NCBI RefSeq assembly: GCF_009857135.1
Contig: NZ_CP047318.1
Coordinates: 6,510,001-6,574,000 of the forward strand
DNA: 64,000 nucleotides
Source: Streptomyces sp. HM190
GTDB taxonomy: Bacteria > Actinomycetota > Actinomycetes > Streptomycetales > Streptomycetaceae
Direction of reading: 5' to 3'
The first letter of the stretch is position 1; each line of letters opens with the position of its first letter. Positions 45,031 to 53,218 of this stretch are shown one piece after another. The notes below the pieces were generated by a model, which was not told where the DNA came from, ran no database searches, and worked only from the letters and a program-made list of their open reading frames with translations. A program made the position numbers and the translations under genes.

Positions 45031-45849
45031 GTGAACGACCAGCCGAACCGTCCGGACGGGCTGAAGGCCGAGCTGCTCGAGATCGCCCTGGAGGCGGCCC
45101 ACCGCGCGGGCGCCTTCCTGCACGACGGCCGGCCCGAGGACCTCGGCGTGGCCGCCACCAAGTCCAGCGCGGTCGACGTCGTCACCGAGATGGACATCGC
45201 ATCCGAGAAGCTGATCACCGCGCTGCTGGCCGAGCGCAGGCCGCACGACGGCGTGCTCGGCGAGGAGGGCGCCAGCGTCGAGGGCACCAGCGGTGTCCAG
45301 TGGGTGATCGACCCGATCGACGGCACCGTCAACTACCTGTACGGCCTGCCGAGCTGGGCCGTGTCCATAGCGGCCCGTGTGGACGGCGAGACGGTCGTCG
45401 GCGTGGTCCACGCCCCCGCGCGCGGCGAGACCTGCCGCGCGGTCCTCGGCGAGGGGGCGTACGTGAACGACCGCCCCGCGCGCGTGCGGCCCGCCCCCGC
45501 CCTGGAGCTGGCCCTGGTCGGCACGGGCTTCGGCTACCGCGCCGAGCGCCGGGCCCGCCAGGCCGACGTGCTGCGCGAGCTGATCCCCGAGGTCCGCGAC
45601 ATCCGGCGCGGCGGCTCGGCCGCGATCGACCTGTGCGACGTCGCCGTGGGGCGTCTGGACGCGTACTACGAGCGCGGCCTCAACGCCTGGGACTACGCGG
45701 CGGGCGACCTCATCGCCCGGGAGGCGGGCGCCCTGACCGGTGGACGTCCCGGAGAGCCCCTCTCACCCGACCTGACCGTCGCCGCCCCACCCGGCCTCTT
45801 CGAGGCCCTCCAGGCCCGCCTGGAGCAGCTCGGCGCCTGGCACGACTGA
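45031..45849 (+). CDS. inositol monophosphatase family protein
   Basis: A 272-residue Mg2+-dependent phosphatase. Metal ligands are seen in DVVTEMDIASE, LGEEGAS, WVIDPIDGTVNYLYGLP and WDYAAGDLIAREAG. Possible substrates are inositol-1-phosphate (for phosphoinositides and mycothiol) or other sugar phosphates. GTG 45031 follows GAGGAG 8 bp after the ferrochelatase stop, so the genes are cotranscribed. A strong terminator follows. Confidence 0.95.
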   Translation: MNDQPNRPDGLKAELLEIALEAAHRAGAFLHDGRPEDLGVAATKSSAVDVVTEMDIASEKLITALLAERRPHDGVLGEEGASVEGTSGVQWVIDPIDGTVNYLYGLPSWAVSIAARVDGETVVGVVHAPARGETCRAVLGEGAYVNDRPARVRPAPALELALVGTGFGYRAERRARQADVLRELIPEVRDIRRGGSAAIDLCDVAVGRLDAYYERGLNAWDYAAGDLIAREAGALTGGRPGEPLSPDLTVAAPPGLFEALQARLEQLGAWHD

Positions 45850-45859
45850 GCGCGAAGAA

Positions 45860-45894
45860 AGCGGGACCCCAGGCCGGCTGCCTGGGGTCCCGCT
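45860..45894. terminator. terminator after inositol monophosphatase gene
   Basis: A perfect 15-bp stem (45860-45874 with 45880-45894, GCGGGACCCCAGGC) around the loop CGGCT. It may serve both convergent genes. Confidence 0.93.
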
Positions 45895-45914
45895 GTCGTT
45901 CGCGTGGGTCCGGA

Positions 45915-46088
45915 TCAGACGCTGGACGCGCCGACCTCCACACCGTGGTCGGCGGCGAGGCGGTGCAGGTCGTCGAGCTCGGCCTGCTCCACTTCGACGA
46001 GGAAGTCGTCGCCCTCGTCACGAGCCCTGGTCAGGTCGGACTCGGTCGCCCTTATGCGCTGCAGAAGTCCTGCGGTGAAAGCGTCCAT
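45915..46088 (-). CDS. small conserved hypothetical protein
   Basis: A 57-residue, mostly helical acidic protein (MDAFTAGLLQRIRATESDLT ... DDFLVEVEQAELDDLHRLA). The pattern of hydrophobic residues suggests a coiled coil or helical hairpin. ATG 46088 follows a GAGGGGG ribosome binding site, and a terminator lies just beyond its stop. It sits next to cutRS; I recall similar short proteins at this place in other Streptomyces, but the function is unknown. Confidence 0.85.
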   Translation of the reverse strand: MDAFTAGLLQRIRATESDLTRARDEGDDFLVEVEQAELDDLHRLAADHGVEVGASSV

Positions 46089-46491
46089 GCTGCGCCCCCT
46101 CGTCCTGGTCGTGGGTCGATGGCACGGGGGTGTGCCGGTTCGGAAGGGACGATCACGCTTCGTGTGGATGCCCAGCGTCACCCGTGCCGGGCGGCGTCGG
46201 TGCCGGACACCCACGCCCGCTCTGCGGAAAGCGGATCGCCGTGCACCGCGTGGTGGCGCGGCACAAGCAGAGCGTGATCGCGGGGTGTAAAGCCTGTCCT
46301 CCCCTCGCCCCCTCCGACGGAAACCTCAACCGGACGAAAAAATCCCGCATTCCCGGTCGGCCCCGGCAGGAGGTCGCCTTACCGCCGACTTACGGCCGAA
46401 AAAGGCAGGATGGAGGTCACACACCCACGAACACCCTGCCCGTGTGCGCCTTCGGCGTGCTACGCGGGTGGACACAGGAAGGACAAGCGAC
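46089..46491 (+). other. intergenic region upstream of cutR
   Basis: Divergent promoter region for the 57-residue protein and cutRS. 46336-46345 has an AT-rich GACGAAAAAATCC stretch. No gene supported; no operator could be assigned. Confidence 0.4.
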
Positions 46492-47145
46492 GTGCGCGTA
46501 CTCGTCGTCGAGGACGAGCAGCTGCTCGCCGATGCGGTGGCCACCGGACTGCGCCGGGAGGCCATGGCCGTCGACGTCGTGTACGACGGTGCGGCCGCCC
46601 TGGAGCGCATCGGCGTCAACGACTACGACGTGGTCGTCCTCGACCGCGACCTCCCCCTCGTCCACGGCGACGACGTCTGCCGCAAGCTCGTCGAGCTGGG
46701 CCTGCCCACGCGCGTGCTGATGCTCACCGCGTCCGGCGACGTCAGCGACCGCGTCGAGGGCCTGGAGATCGGCGCCGACGACTATCTGCCCAAACCGTTC
46801 GCCTTCAGTGAGCTGATCGCGCGCGTGCGGGCCCTCGGCCGGCGTACGAGCGTGCCCCTGCCGCCGGTCCTGGAGCGCGCCGGGATCAAGCTCGACCCCA
46901 ACCGCCGCGAGGTCTTCCGCGACGGCAAGGAGGTGCAGCTCGCGCCCAAGGAGTTCGCCGTCCTGGAGGTGCTGATGCGCAGCGAGGGCGCCGTGGTCTC
47001 CGCGGAGCAGCTCCTGGAGAAGGCCTGGGACGAGAACACCGACCCGTTCACCAACGTCGTCCGGGTCACCGTGATGACGCTGCGGCGCAAGCTCGGCGAG
47101 CCACCGGTGATCGTCACCGTGCCCGGCTCCGGCTACCGGATCTGA
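46492..47145 (+). CDS. cutR: response regulator CutR (OmpR family)
   Basis: A 217-residue regulator, the same length as S. lividans CutR. Receiver: acidic E7-D8, phosphoacceptor Asp51 (VVLDRDLPLVHGDD), Lys in YLPKPFAF. The C-terminal winged helix ends TVMTLRRKLGEPPVIVTVPG. GTG 46492 follows AAGGAC. CutRS is widely conserved in Streptomyces and affects antibiotic production and secretion-related stress. cutS starts 6 bp after the stop. Confidence 0.97.
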   Translation: MRVLVVEDEQLLADAVATGLRREAMAVDVVYDGAAALERIGVNDYDVVVLDRDLPLVHGDDVCRKLVELGLPTRVLMLTASGDVSDRVEGLEIGADDYLPKPFAFSELIARVRALGRRTSVPLPPVLERAGIKLDPNRREVFRDGKEVQLAPKEFAVLEVLMRSEGAVVSAEQLLEKAWDENTDPFTNVVRVTVMTLRRKLGEPPVIVTVPGSGYRI

Positions 47146-47150
47146 TCGTC

Positions 47151-48410
47151 ATGGCCGCGACCCCGGCACCCCCCGCAGCTCCCCCCAAGCCCACCTGGGA
47201 CCCCCAGCGGCCGCAGGTCCCGTTCCCGTGGCTGCGCCCGACCATCCGCATACGGCTCACGCTGCTGTACGGCGGCATGTTCCTGATCGCCGGCATCCTG
47301 CTGCTGTCGATCATCTACCTGCTGGCCGCCCAGGCGATCAACACCGGCAACCAGCCGCTGTTCAAGATCATCGGCGGTAACGACATCAGCGTCTCCAGCG
47401 AGCAGTGCCCCGCCGTCAACGCCAACTCGTCGGGCAACGTCCCGCTCGCCGACTTCAACGCCGCGATCGCCAACTGCATCGACGACCAGCGCCGGGCCGC
47501 CCTGGACGCCCTGCTCAGCCGCTCGCTGCTGGCCCTGCTGGGGCTCGCCGTGATCGCGTTCGCCTTCGGCTACGCGATGGCCGGCCGGGTGCTCGCGCCG
47601 CTCGGCCGCATCACGCGCACCGCGCGCGCGGTGGCCGGGTCGGACCTCTCCCGCCGTATCGAGCTGGACGGCCCGGACGACGAGCTGAAGGAGCTGGCGG
47701 ACACCTTCGACGACATGCTGGAGCGGCTCCAACGGGCCTTCACGGCCCAGCAGCGCTTCGTGGGCAACGCCTCGCACGAACTGCGCACCCCCCTCGCGAT
47801 CAACCGCACGCTGCTGGAGGTGCACCTCTCCGATCCGAACGCGCCGGCGGAGCTGCAACAGCTGGGCAAGACCCTGCTGGCCACCAACGAGCGCAGTGAG
47901 CAGCTCGTCGAGGGGCTGCTGCTGCTCGCCCGCAGCGACAACCAGATCGTCGAGCGCAAGCCCGTGGACCTCGCCGAGGTCGCCACCCGCGCCGTCGACC
48001 AGGTGCACGCCGAGGCGGACGCCAAGAAGATCGAGATCCGCGGCGAGCGGGCCCCCGCGGTCGTCCAGGGCAACGGCGTCCTGCTGGAGCGGATCGCGCT
48101 GAACCTCGTCCAGAACGCCGTCCGGTACAACGTGCCGGGGCCGGGCGGCTGGGTCGAGGTGACGACGGAGCTCCAGCAGGGACAGGCGGTCCTCGTGGTC
48201 ACGAACACCGGGCCCGTGGTCCCGGCGTACGAGATCGACAACATCTTCGAGCCGTTCCGGCGGCTGCGGACGGAGCGCACGGGAAGCGACAAGGGCGTGG
48301 GCCTCGGCCTGTCGATCGTCCGGTCCGTGGCCCGCGCGCACGGCGGCCACATCGCCGCCCAGCCACGTGAGGGGGGCGGTCTGGTGATGCGTGTGACCCT
48401 GCCCGTCTGA
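47151..48410 (+). CDS. cutS: sensor histidine kinase CutS
   Basis: A 419-residue membrane kinase. TM1 at about 36-60, a short extracytoplasmic loop of about 60 residues with two cysteines (Cys86 and Cys109), TM2 at about 125-147, then HAMP, the phosphoacceptor His209 (NASHELRTPLA) and an ATPase domain (LNLVQNAVRYN, GVGLGLSIV). The cysteine pair has been proposed to sense disulfide status outside the membrane. Operon with cutR; translated from ATG 47151, with no strong ribosome binding site, so coupling to cutR is likely. Confidence 0.97.
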   Translation: MAATPAPPAAPPKPTWDPQRPQVPFPWLRPTIRIRLTLLYGGMFLIAGILLLSIIYLLAAQAINTGNQPLFKIIGGNDISVSSEQCPAVNANSSGNVPLADFNAAIANCIDDQRRAALDALLSRSLLALLGLAVIAFAFGYAMAGRVLAPLGRITRTARAVAGSDLSRRIELDGPDDELKELADTFDDMLERLQRAFTAQQRFVGNASHELRTPLAINRTLLEVHLSDPNAPAELQQLGKTLLATNERSEQLVEGLLLLARSDNQIVERKPVDLAEVATRAVDQVHAEADAKKIEIRGERAPAVVQGNGVLLERIALNLVQNAVRYNVPGPGGWVEVTTELQQGQAVLVVTNTGPVVPAYEIDNIFEPFRRLRTERTGSDKGVGLGLSIVRSVARAHGGHIAAQPREGGGLVMRVTLPV

Positions 48411-48823
48411 GAAAATGTGCCGGCTTCCGGGACATGTTCGCTTCACGCGGAATTTCCCGGGACGCCCATGGGTTCTGGTCAGAACAGTCGCGCACGACCG
48501 GTGTGTGATCGATCACATGGGCGATTATTCGGCCATCTACTGAGCGTGATCACGTGCCCGCCGGAACGCCGGGAACATCCGGGTTTTCGGGGGTTGAGAT
48601 CACGGGAAGTACATGCTGGGGCGCCTTTGAAATGCAGCCCGAGGACCGTGTACGGTCCCGTTCGCCATCCAAGCCGATCACTCTTGAGGGGTCCGGTTGG
48701 GTGTCGATTGAGTAACAGACCTTGATGTGAGGCAAAATCTCCGCCTCAGGTCGGGCACAAGTCCGGCCTCTCACGCGTTACGTGCGCTGGAGACACCGCA
48801 GACACCCAGAGGGGGAGAGCGAC
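48411..48823 (+). other. long leader/promoter region of the DUF4193 gene
   Basis: No gene seen. It contains the Crp-like palindrome at 48504-48517 and a 6-bp hairpin TGAGGC/GCCTCA at 48727-48747. CTTGAGG at 48682 and later AT-rich bases may be promoter parts. A long untranslated leader is possible. Confidence 0.45.
48504..48517. promoter_or_regulatory. Crp-like palindrome
   Basis: TGTGATCGATCACA is a perfect 14-bp palindrome containing GTG-N6-CAC, the pattern reported for Streptomyces Crp sites. It lies 94 bp after cutS and 307 bp before the DUF4193 gene. Confidence 0.4.
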
Positions 48824-49120
48824 ATGGCAACGGATTACGACACCCCACGCAAGACCGACGACGACGTTGACTCGGACAGCCTGGAAGAACTCAAGGCGCG
48901 CCGGAACGACAAGTCGACCTCCTCGGTGGACGTCGACGAGTTCGAGGCAGCCGAGGGCCTGGAACTGCCGGGCGCCGACCTCTCGAACGAGGAACTGGCC
49001 GTCCGCGTCCTGCCCAAGCAGCAGGACGAGTTCACCTGCATGAGCTGCTTCCTGGTGCACCACCGCAGCCAGCTGGCCCGCGAGAAGAACGGTCAGCCGA
49101 TCTGCCGCGACTGCGACTGA
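48824..49120 (+). CDS. DUF4193 zinc-ribbon protein
   Basis: A 98-residue acidic protein conserved in actinobacteria. The first 60 residues are Asp/Glu-rich and flexible; the C-terminal part holds CMSCFLVHHRSQ and CRDCD, a four-cysteine zinc ribbon. Function unknown; small acidic zinc ribbons of this type often bind RNA polymerase or ribosomes, which here is only a suggestion. GGGGGAGAG precedes the ATG. A hypothetical gene follows after 13 bp. Confidence 0.92.
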   Translation: MATDYDTPRKTDDDVDSDSLEELKARRNDKSTSSVDVDEFEAAEGLELPGADLSNEELAVRVLPKQQDEFTCMSCFLVHHRSQLAREKNGQPICRDCD

Positions 49121-49133
49121 GGCAGGGTCGGCC

Positions 49134-50093
49134 GTGACTGGCTCGACCCCTCCCTGGAAGCGCCGCCTCCGCAAGGGGGCGGACCACGGGCCGTACCGCG
49201 GCCCTGACGGCGTGCGTGACGACGAGCGGGGCTCCTCCGATCCCGGAGCGGCCTCGCTCGAACGTACGTCGGGCACGGCGTCGGGGGGCGCCACGGATGA
49301 GCAGGGACGCCTGCCCGTACCGGTGGACACTCCGGCGCCGGTCGCCGGGCAGCGCGCGGCGGCCGTCCGGGCGGGCATCAGACAGGGCCTGAGCGTCGGG
49401 GCCCGCAAGGGCGGTGACCGCGCGCGGGCCGGGCTCGCGTACCTCACCGACCGGATCATCGACATGGCCCCGAGGATCCCCGTACGGGACCTCGCGACCC
49501 TGCGCGCCCAGTTCCCGGGCCTCGGGCCCGAACAGCTCGCCGACAAGCTCGTGGCGGGCGCCGCGAACGCGTCCTCCACCGTGGGCGCCGGAGTCGGGGC
49601 CGCCGCCATGCTGCCCACCCCGCCGGCCATGCCCGCGGAGCTGGCCGCCGAGATCACCGGCGTCGCCGCGATCGAGCTGAAACTCGTCGCCGAGCTGCAC
49701 GAGGTGTACGGGGCGCGACCGCCCGGCAACCTCCGGCAGCGCAGCACCGCCTACCTCGACTCCTGGTCCAGTGAGCGAGGGATCGACGTGACCAGGCCCG
49801 CGACGATCGACGCGGCGCTCGGCGGACAGCTGAAGCGGCAGTTGCGCCAGCAGATCACGAAGCGCATGGTGCGCAACCTGCCGAACCTCATGCCGTTCCT
49901 GGTCGGTGCGGCCGTCGGCGCGTTCATGAACCGCCGGGACACCAAGCACCTCGCGGAGCGCGTCCGCAAGGACCTGCGGCGGACCCAGGTGCCCTGGGAG
50001 GCGCTGCCGGACCTCCCGGCACTGGAGAAGCCGACGGACCCCGTGGCGGTGGCCGAGCTGCCGCAGAACCCCGACGACCCCCGCCGACCGTGA
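49134..50093 (+). CDS. conserved hypothetical protein, weakly EcsC-like
   Basis: A 319-residue protein. The first 95 residues are polar and low-complexity; the centre contains a small-residue hydrophobic stretch (VGAGVGAAAMLPTPPAMPAE then ITGVAAIELKLVAELHEVYG) reminiscent of the EcsC family, and NLMPFLVGAAVGAFMNR near 265 may be a membrane segment. I do not recognise a function. It begins 13 bp after the DUF4193 gene and is probably cotranscribed. GTG 49134 follows GGCAGGG. Confidence 0.82.
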   Translation: MTGSTPPWKRRLRKGADHGPYRGPDGVRDDERGSSDPGAASLERTSGTASGGATDEQGRLPVPVDTPAPVAGQRAAAVRAGIRQGLSVGARKGGDRARAGLAYLTDRIIDMAPRIPVRDLATLRAQFPGLGPEQLADKLVAGAANASSTVGAGVGAAAMLPTPPAMPAELAAEITGVAAIELKLVAELHEVYGARPPGNLRQRSTAYLDSWSSERGIDVTRPATIDAALGGQLKRQLRQQITKRMVRNLPNLMPFLVGAAVGAFMNRRDTKHLAERVRKDLRRTQVPWEALPDLPALEKPTDPVAVAELPQNPDDPRRP

Positions 50094-50207
50094 GAACCGG
50101 GCGACCGTGACCGTCGGCCGACCGTAAGAATCGGGCGAGAAAACGGGCGGGAACCGGGCGAGGTGCCGGCCGGGGGAGCGGCGGTGGCCGGGAGGCCGGC
50201 GCGGCGT

Positions 50208-50669
50208 CTACACCGCAGCCCTCGCCGCCTCCAGGGCGGCGATCAGCCGCTGCGGCTGCCGGGTCGAGAGATACAGGTACGGCGTCGGGTCGGCCGGGTC
50301 CGTGACCGGGATGCGCAGAGCCCCCGGGACGTAGGCGCGCAGCAGCATGAACGCCCGGGTGTCGGCCTTGTACGTGCGCCAGGCGCGCGCCTCCTCGGCG
50401 TCGAGCACCTCCGGCTCGCCGAGGGCGCTCACCGGGATCTTCGCCTCGCCCGCGATCAGGGCGTCCCCCACCACGCGGATGCGGACCGAGCCGTAGGAAC
50501 TGGTCACGACCGCCGCGGCGGCGGTGCCGCCGGCCAGGCCGCCGAGGAGCGGCAGGGTGCCGAAGGGCAGCAGGATCAGAGCCATGGAGACGCCGACCAG
50601 GAGGCACACCAGCCACCAGGAACGGGGCGCGGTGAGCCGTTCTTCGTACGGCGGGGCGGAGGACTGCAT
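50208..50669 (-). CDS. DUF3093 family membrane protein
   Basis: A 153-residue protein. Two hydrophobic segments near the N-terminus (WWLVCLLVGVSMALILLPFG and LLGGLAGGTAAAAVVTSSYG) are followed by a soluble domain of about 95 residues with RAWRTYKADTRAFMLLRAYV and YLYLSTRQPQRL. It matches DUF3093, found in most actinobacteria and often next to dut, as here. Function unknown. It reads divergently from the thioesterase-dut group. A GTG at 50717 would add 16 residues; ATG 50669 is preferred by family starts. Confidence 0.88.
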   Translation of the reverse strand: MQSSAPPYEERLTAPRSWWLVCLLVGVSMALILLPFGTLPLLGGLAGGTAAAAVVTSSYGSVRIRVVGDALIAGEAKIPVSALGEPEVLDAEEARAWRTYKADTRAFMLLRAYVPGALRIPVTDPADPTPYLYLSTRQPQRLIAALEAARAAV

Positions 50670-50782
50670 GGCGTCAAGCTTGGCATGGGGAGGGCCGCCC
50701 CCGGGAAATGGGGGCACCCGAGGGGAAACCCTGTCCGCCGGGACGATGGCCGGAGGCTGACGGACGGGTAAGGTCTGCGGCT

Positions 50783-51367
50783 GTGAGAGGTACTTCCGCG
50801 GCCCTGCAGCCCCCGGCGGACGCCACGGCGCCCGTCCGGCACCCCGAGGCGCCCGCCCCGGGCGAGCTGCTGGGCGCGCACTACGGGCAGTGTTTCGGCT
50901 GCGGTGACGAGCAGCCCCACGGGCTGCACCTTCAGGCCCGGGCCGGCGAGGGGGTCTCCCTCACCGCCGAGTTCACGGTCAAGGCCGCCCACCAGGGCGC
51001 GCCCGGCCTGGCGCACGGCGGGGTCCTCGCCACCGCCCTCGACGAGACGCTCGGCTCGCTCACCTGGCTGCTGCGCACCATCGCGGTGACCGGGCGGCTG
51101 GAGACCGACTTCGTACGTCCCGTGCCCGTCGGCGCCGTGCTGCACCTCCAGGCTGAGGTGACGGCCGTGGCCGGGCGGAAGATCTACGCGAGCGCCACCG
51201 GGCGCGTGGGCGGCCCCGACGGCCCGCTCGCCGTCCGCGCCGACGCGCTCTTCGTCGAGGTGAAGGTCGACCACTTCATCGACAACGGCCGCCAGGAGGA
51301 GATCCGGGCGGCCATGAGCGACCCGGACCAGGTCCGGCGGGCCCGCGCCTTCGAGGTGAACCCGTGA
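50783..51367 (+). CDS. PaaI-type hotdog-fold thioesterase
   Basis: A 194-residue acyl-CoA thioesterase-like protein. CFGCGDEQPHGLHLQ near 43 and HGGVLATALDETLGSL near 85 (with the catalytic Asp/Glu of the hotdog family) are typical. The GTG at 50783 lies 8 nt after TAAGGT (50769-50774) and has no ribosome binding site. Its TGA overlaps the GTG of dut (GTGA, 51364-51367), so the two are coupled. Substrate unknown. Confidence 0.9.
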   Translation: MRGTSAALQPPADATAPVRHPEAPAPGELLGAHYGQCFGCGDEQPHGLHLQARAGEGVSLTAEFTVKAAHQGAPGLAHGGVLATALDETLGSLTWLLRTIAVTGRLETDFVRPVPVGAVLHLQAEVTAVAGRKIYASATGRVGGPDGPLAVRADALFVEVKVDHFIDNGRQEEIRAAMSDPDQVRRARAFEVNP

Positions 51368-51885
51368 GCGGCGGACGTCCCCCCGTCGACGTGCTGATCC
51401 GGCGCGTCGACCCGGACGTTCCGCTGCCGGAGTACGCGCACCCCGGTGACGCGGGCGCCGATCTGCGGACCACGGAGAGCTGTGAACTGAAGCCGGGCGA
51501 ACGGGCCGTGCTGCCCACGGGCGTGTCCATCGCGCTCCCCGAGGGTTACGCGGCCTTCGTGCACCCTCGGTCAGGTCTCGCCGCCCGCTGCGGTGTCGCC
51601 CTGGTGAATGCCCCGGGGACGGTTGATGCCGGGTACCGTGGGGAGATCAAGGTCATTGTGGTGAACCTCGACCCGCGGGAGGCCGTGGTGTTCGAGCGCT
51701 TCGACCGGATTGCCCAACTGGTCGTCCAGCAGGTCGAGAAGGTGCGCTTCCAGGAGGTGGCGGAGCTTCCCGACTCGGCGCGGGCCGAGGGGGGCTTCGG
51801 GTCCACCGGCGGTCATTCCGCGGTGGGCGGCACAACGGGTGGGAATCGATACGCTTCGGTCGTATCCGACCGGGAAGGACAGTGA
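51364..51885 (+). CDS. dut: dUTP diphosphatase
   Basis: Hydrolyses dUTP to dUMP, preventing uracil in DNA and feeding dTMP synthesis. 173 residues. All five motifs are present: DAGADL, PRSGLAARCG, GTVDAGYRGEIKV, RIAQLVV and the P-loop-like GGFGSTGGH near the C-terminus. The trimeric enzyme is expected. Overlaps the thioesterase gene by 4 bp and is followed directly by the DUF3710 gene. Confidence 0.97.
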   Translation: MSGGRPPVDVLIRRVDPDVPLPEYAHPGDAGADLRTTESCELKPGERAVLPTGVSIALPEGYAAFVHPRSGLAARCGVALVNAPGTVDAGYRGEIKVIVVNLDPREAVVFERFDRIAQLVVQQVEKVRFQEVAELPDSARAEGGFGSTGGHSAVGGTTGGNRYASVVSDREGQ

Positions 51886-51886
51886 C

Positions 51887-52666
51887 GTGTTCGGACGTCG
51901 CAAGAAGAAGGGCTCCGCTGAGGACGCGGCGGACGCGGCGAGCGAGGCCGAGCAGGTCGACGGCGTAGCCGGGGAAGTCGGCGCTGAGACCGACGAGGTC
52001 GAGCGGGAGCGGGTGCGGCTGGAGCCGGAGCCGCGGCCCGACGGACCCTGGGACAGCTCCGAGGTCTCCAACCCCGGTGAGGGCCGGGTCGATCTCGGCG
52101 GTCTCTTCGTGCCCGGGGTCGAGGGCATGGAGCTGCGGGTCGAGGTCGCGGGCGACGCGATCGTCGCGGCCACCGTCGTCCTGCGCGACAGCGCGGTCCA
52201 GCTGCAGGCCTTCGCCGCTCCCAAGCGCGAGGGCATCTGGGGCGAGGTCCGCGAGGAGATCGCCACCGGCATCACCCAGCAGGGCGGCGTCATCGACGAG
52301 GTCGAGGGCCCGCTGGGCTGGGAGCTGCGGGCCCAGGTGCCCGTGCAGCTGCCGGACGGCACGGGCGGCTTCCAGGTCGTCCGCTTCGTGGGCGTGGACG
52401 GGCCGCGCTGGTTCCTGCGCGGTGTGATCTCCGGCCGTGGCGCGGTCGAGCCGCAGACCGCCGGGCTGCTGGAGCAGATCTTCCGGGACACCGTCGTCGT
52501 CCGCGGTGAGGGCCCCATGGCCCCGCGCGACCCGATCGTCCTGAAGCTCCCGAACGACGCGCAGATGGTGCCGGAAGGCGTCCAGCAGGAGGAGCAGAGC
52601 GGCTCCCGTTTCTCCGGCGGCATGGGCCAGCTGCAGCGCGGCCCGGAGATCACCGAGGTCCGCTGA
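51887..52666 (+). CDS. DUF3710 domain protein
   Basis: A 259-residue cytoplasmic protein: a charged N-terminus with FGRRKKKG, an acidic segment to about 60, and a globular DUF3710 domain (FVPGVEGMELRVEVAGDAIV ... GPRWFLRGVISG). Always found near dut in actinobacteria; function unknown. GTG 51887, 1 bp after the dut stop, with GGAAGG ahead of it. The C-terminus is Gln/Glu-rich. A terminator follows. Confidence 0.92.
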   Translation: MFGRRKKKGSAEDAADAASEAEQVDGVAGEVGAETDEVERERVRLEPEPRPDGPWDSSEVSNPGEGRVDLGGLFVPGVEGMELRVEVAGDAIVAATVVLRDSAVQLQAFAAPKREGIWGEVREEIATGITQQGGVIDEVEGPLGWELRAQVPVQLPDGTGGFQVVRFVGVDGPRWFLRGVISGRGAVEPQTAGLLEQIFRDTVVVRGEGPMAPRDPIVLKLPNDAQMVPEGVQQEEQSGSRFSGGMGQLQRGPEITEVR

Positions 52667-52684
52667 ACCACCGCACGGACGCAC

Positions 52685-52711
52685 GGGCCGTACCCCCTCG
52701 GGGTGCGGCCC
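52685..52711 (+). terminator. terminator after DUF3710 gene
   Basis: GGGCCGTACCCC (52685-52696), loop CTC, GGGGTGCGGCCC (52700-52711): 12 bp with one wobble, followed by TTCGTCG. Confidence 0.85.
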
Positions 52712-52803
52712 TTCGTCGTACCCGCCACACGAACGGGCGGTCCGCGGGACCCCGCGATCAGAGGTGGCCCGTACTGGGGTGCGGGTCTGTGGGCGCGCCC
52801 CGG

Positions 52804-52809
52804 TAGGCT
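52804..52809 (+). promoter_or_regulatory. -10 hexamer of a probable leaderless transcript (OB-fold gene)
   Basis: TAGGCT, then TTTTGCC, then the ATG at 52817. The intervening bases are not complementary to 16S rRNA. Confidence 0.55.
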
Positions 52810-52816
52810 TTTTGCC

Positions 52817-53215
52817 ATGAGTGCTGTTCCTCGTCCAGAGAAGCCGGCGGGCCGGTTCCGGCGCATGATCGACCGGCTGTCCTCGTCCCAGGAGGACCTG
52901 GAGAGCAAGGAACTGCGGGAGGACGCGGACACCGCGGGCTGTACGCGGATCTGTGACTGCCACGACCGGCAGATCGTGACGGTTACTGGTACCTTGCGCA
53001 CGGTCACGCTGCGTCCGCGGGCCGGTGTGCCGGCCCTGGAGGCCGAGCTGTTCGACGGTTCGGCCGCTCTGGACGTGGTGTGGCTCGGCAGGCGCTCCAT
53101 CGTCGGGATAGAGCCGGGGCGCAAGCTGATCGCATCCGGTCGGATCTCGATGAGCCGGGGCCGTAGGGTGCTCTTCAACCCGAAGTACGAACTCAGACCG
53201 CTCGGACGGGAGTAG
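52817..53215 (+). CDS. OB-fold nucleic-acid-binding protein
   Basis: A 132-residue protein with an N-terminal helical region (RFRRMIDRLSSSQEDLESKEL) and an OB-fold (VTVTGTLRTVTLRPRAGVPA ... IEPGRKLIASGRIS) similar to the tRNA-anti/single-strand-binding type. It may bind single-stranded DNA or RNA; partner unknown. Cysteines in CTRICDCHDR could bind metal. Leaderless start at ATG 52817. The DUF3159 gene starts 3 bp after its stop, so they are cotranscribed. Confidence 0.88.
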   Translation: MSAVPRPEKPAGRFRRMIDRLSSSQEDLESKELREDADTAGCTRICDCHDRQIVTVTGTLRTVTLRPRAGVPALEAELFDGSAALDVVWLGRRSIVGIEPGRKLIASGRISMSRGRRVLFNPKYELRPLGRE

Positions 53216-53218
53216 CCG

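Noticed and set aside
50094..50160. Repeated GAACCGGGCGA-like words between convergent genes
   Set aside because: Too short and irregular to call an element; possibly part of a weak terminator.
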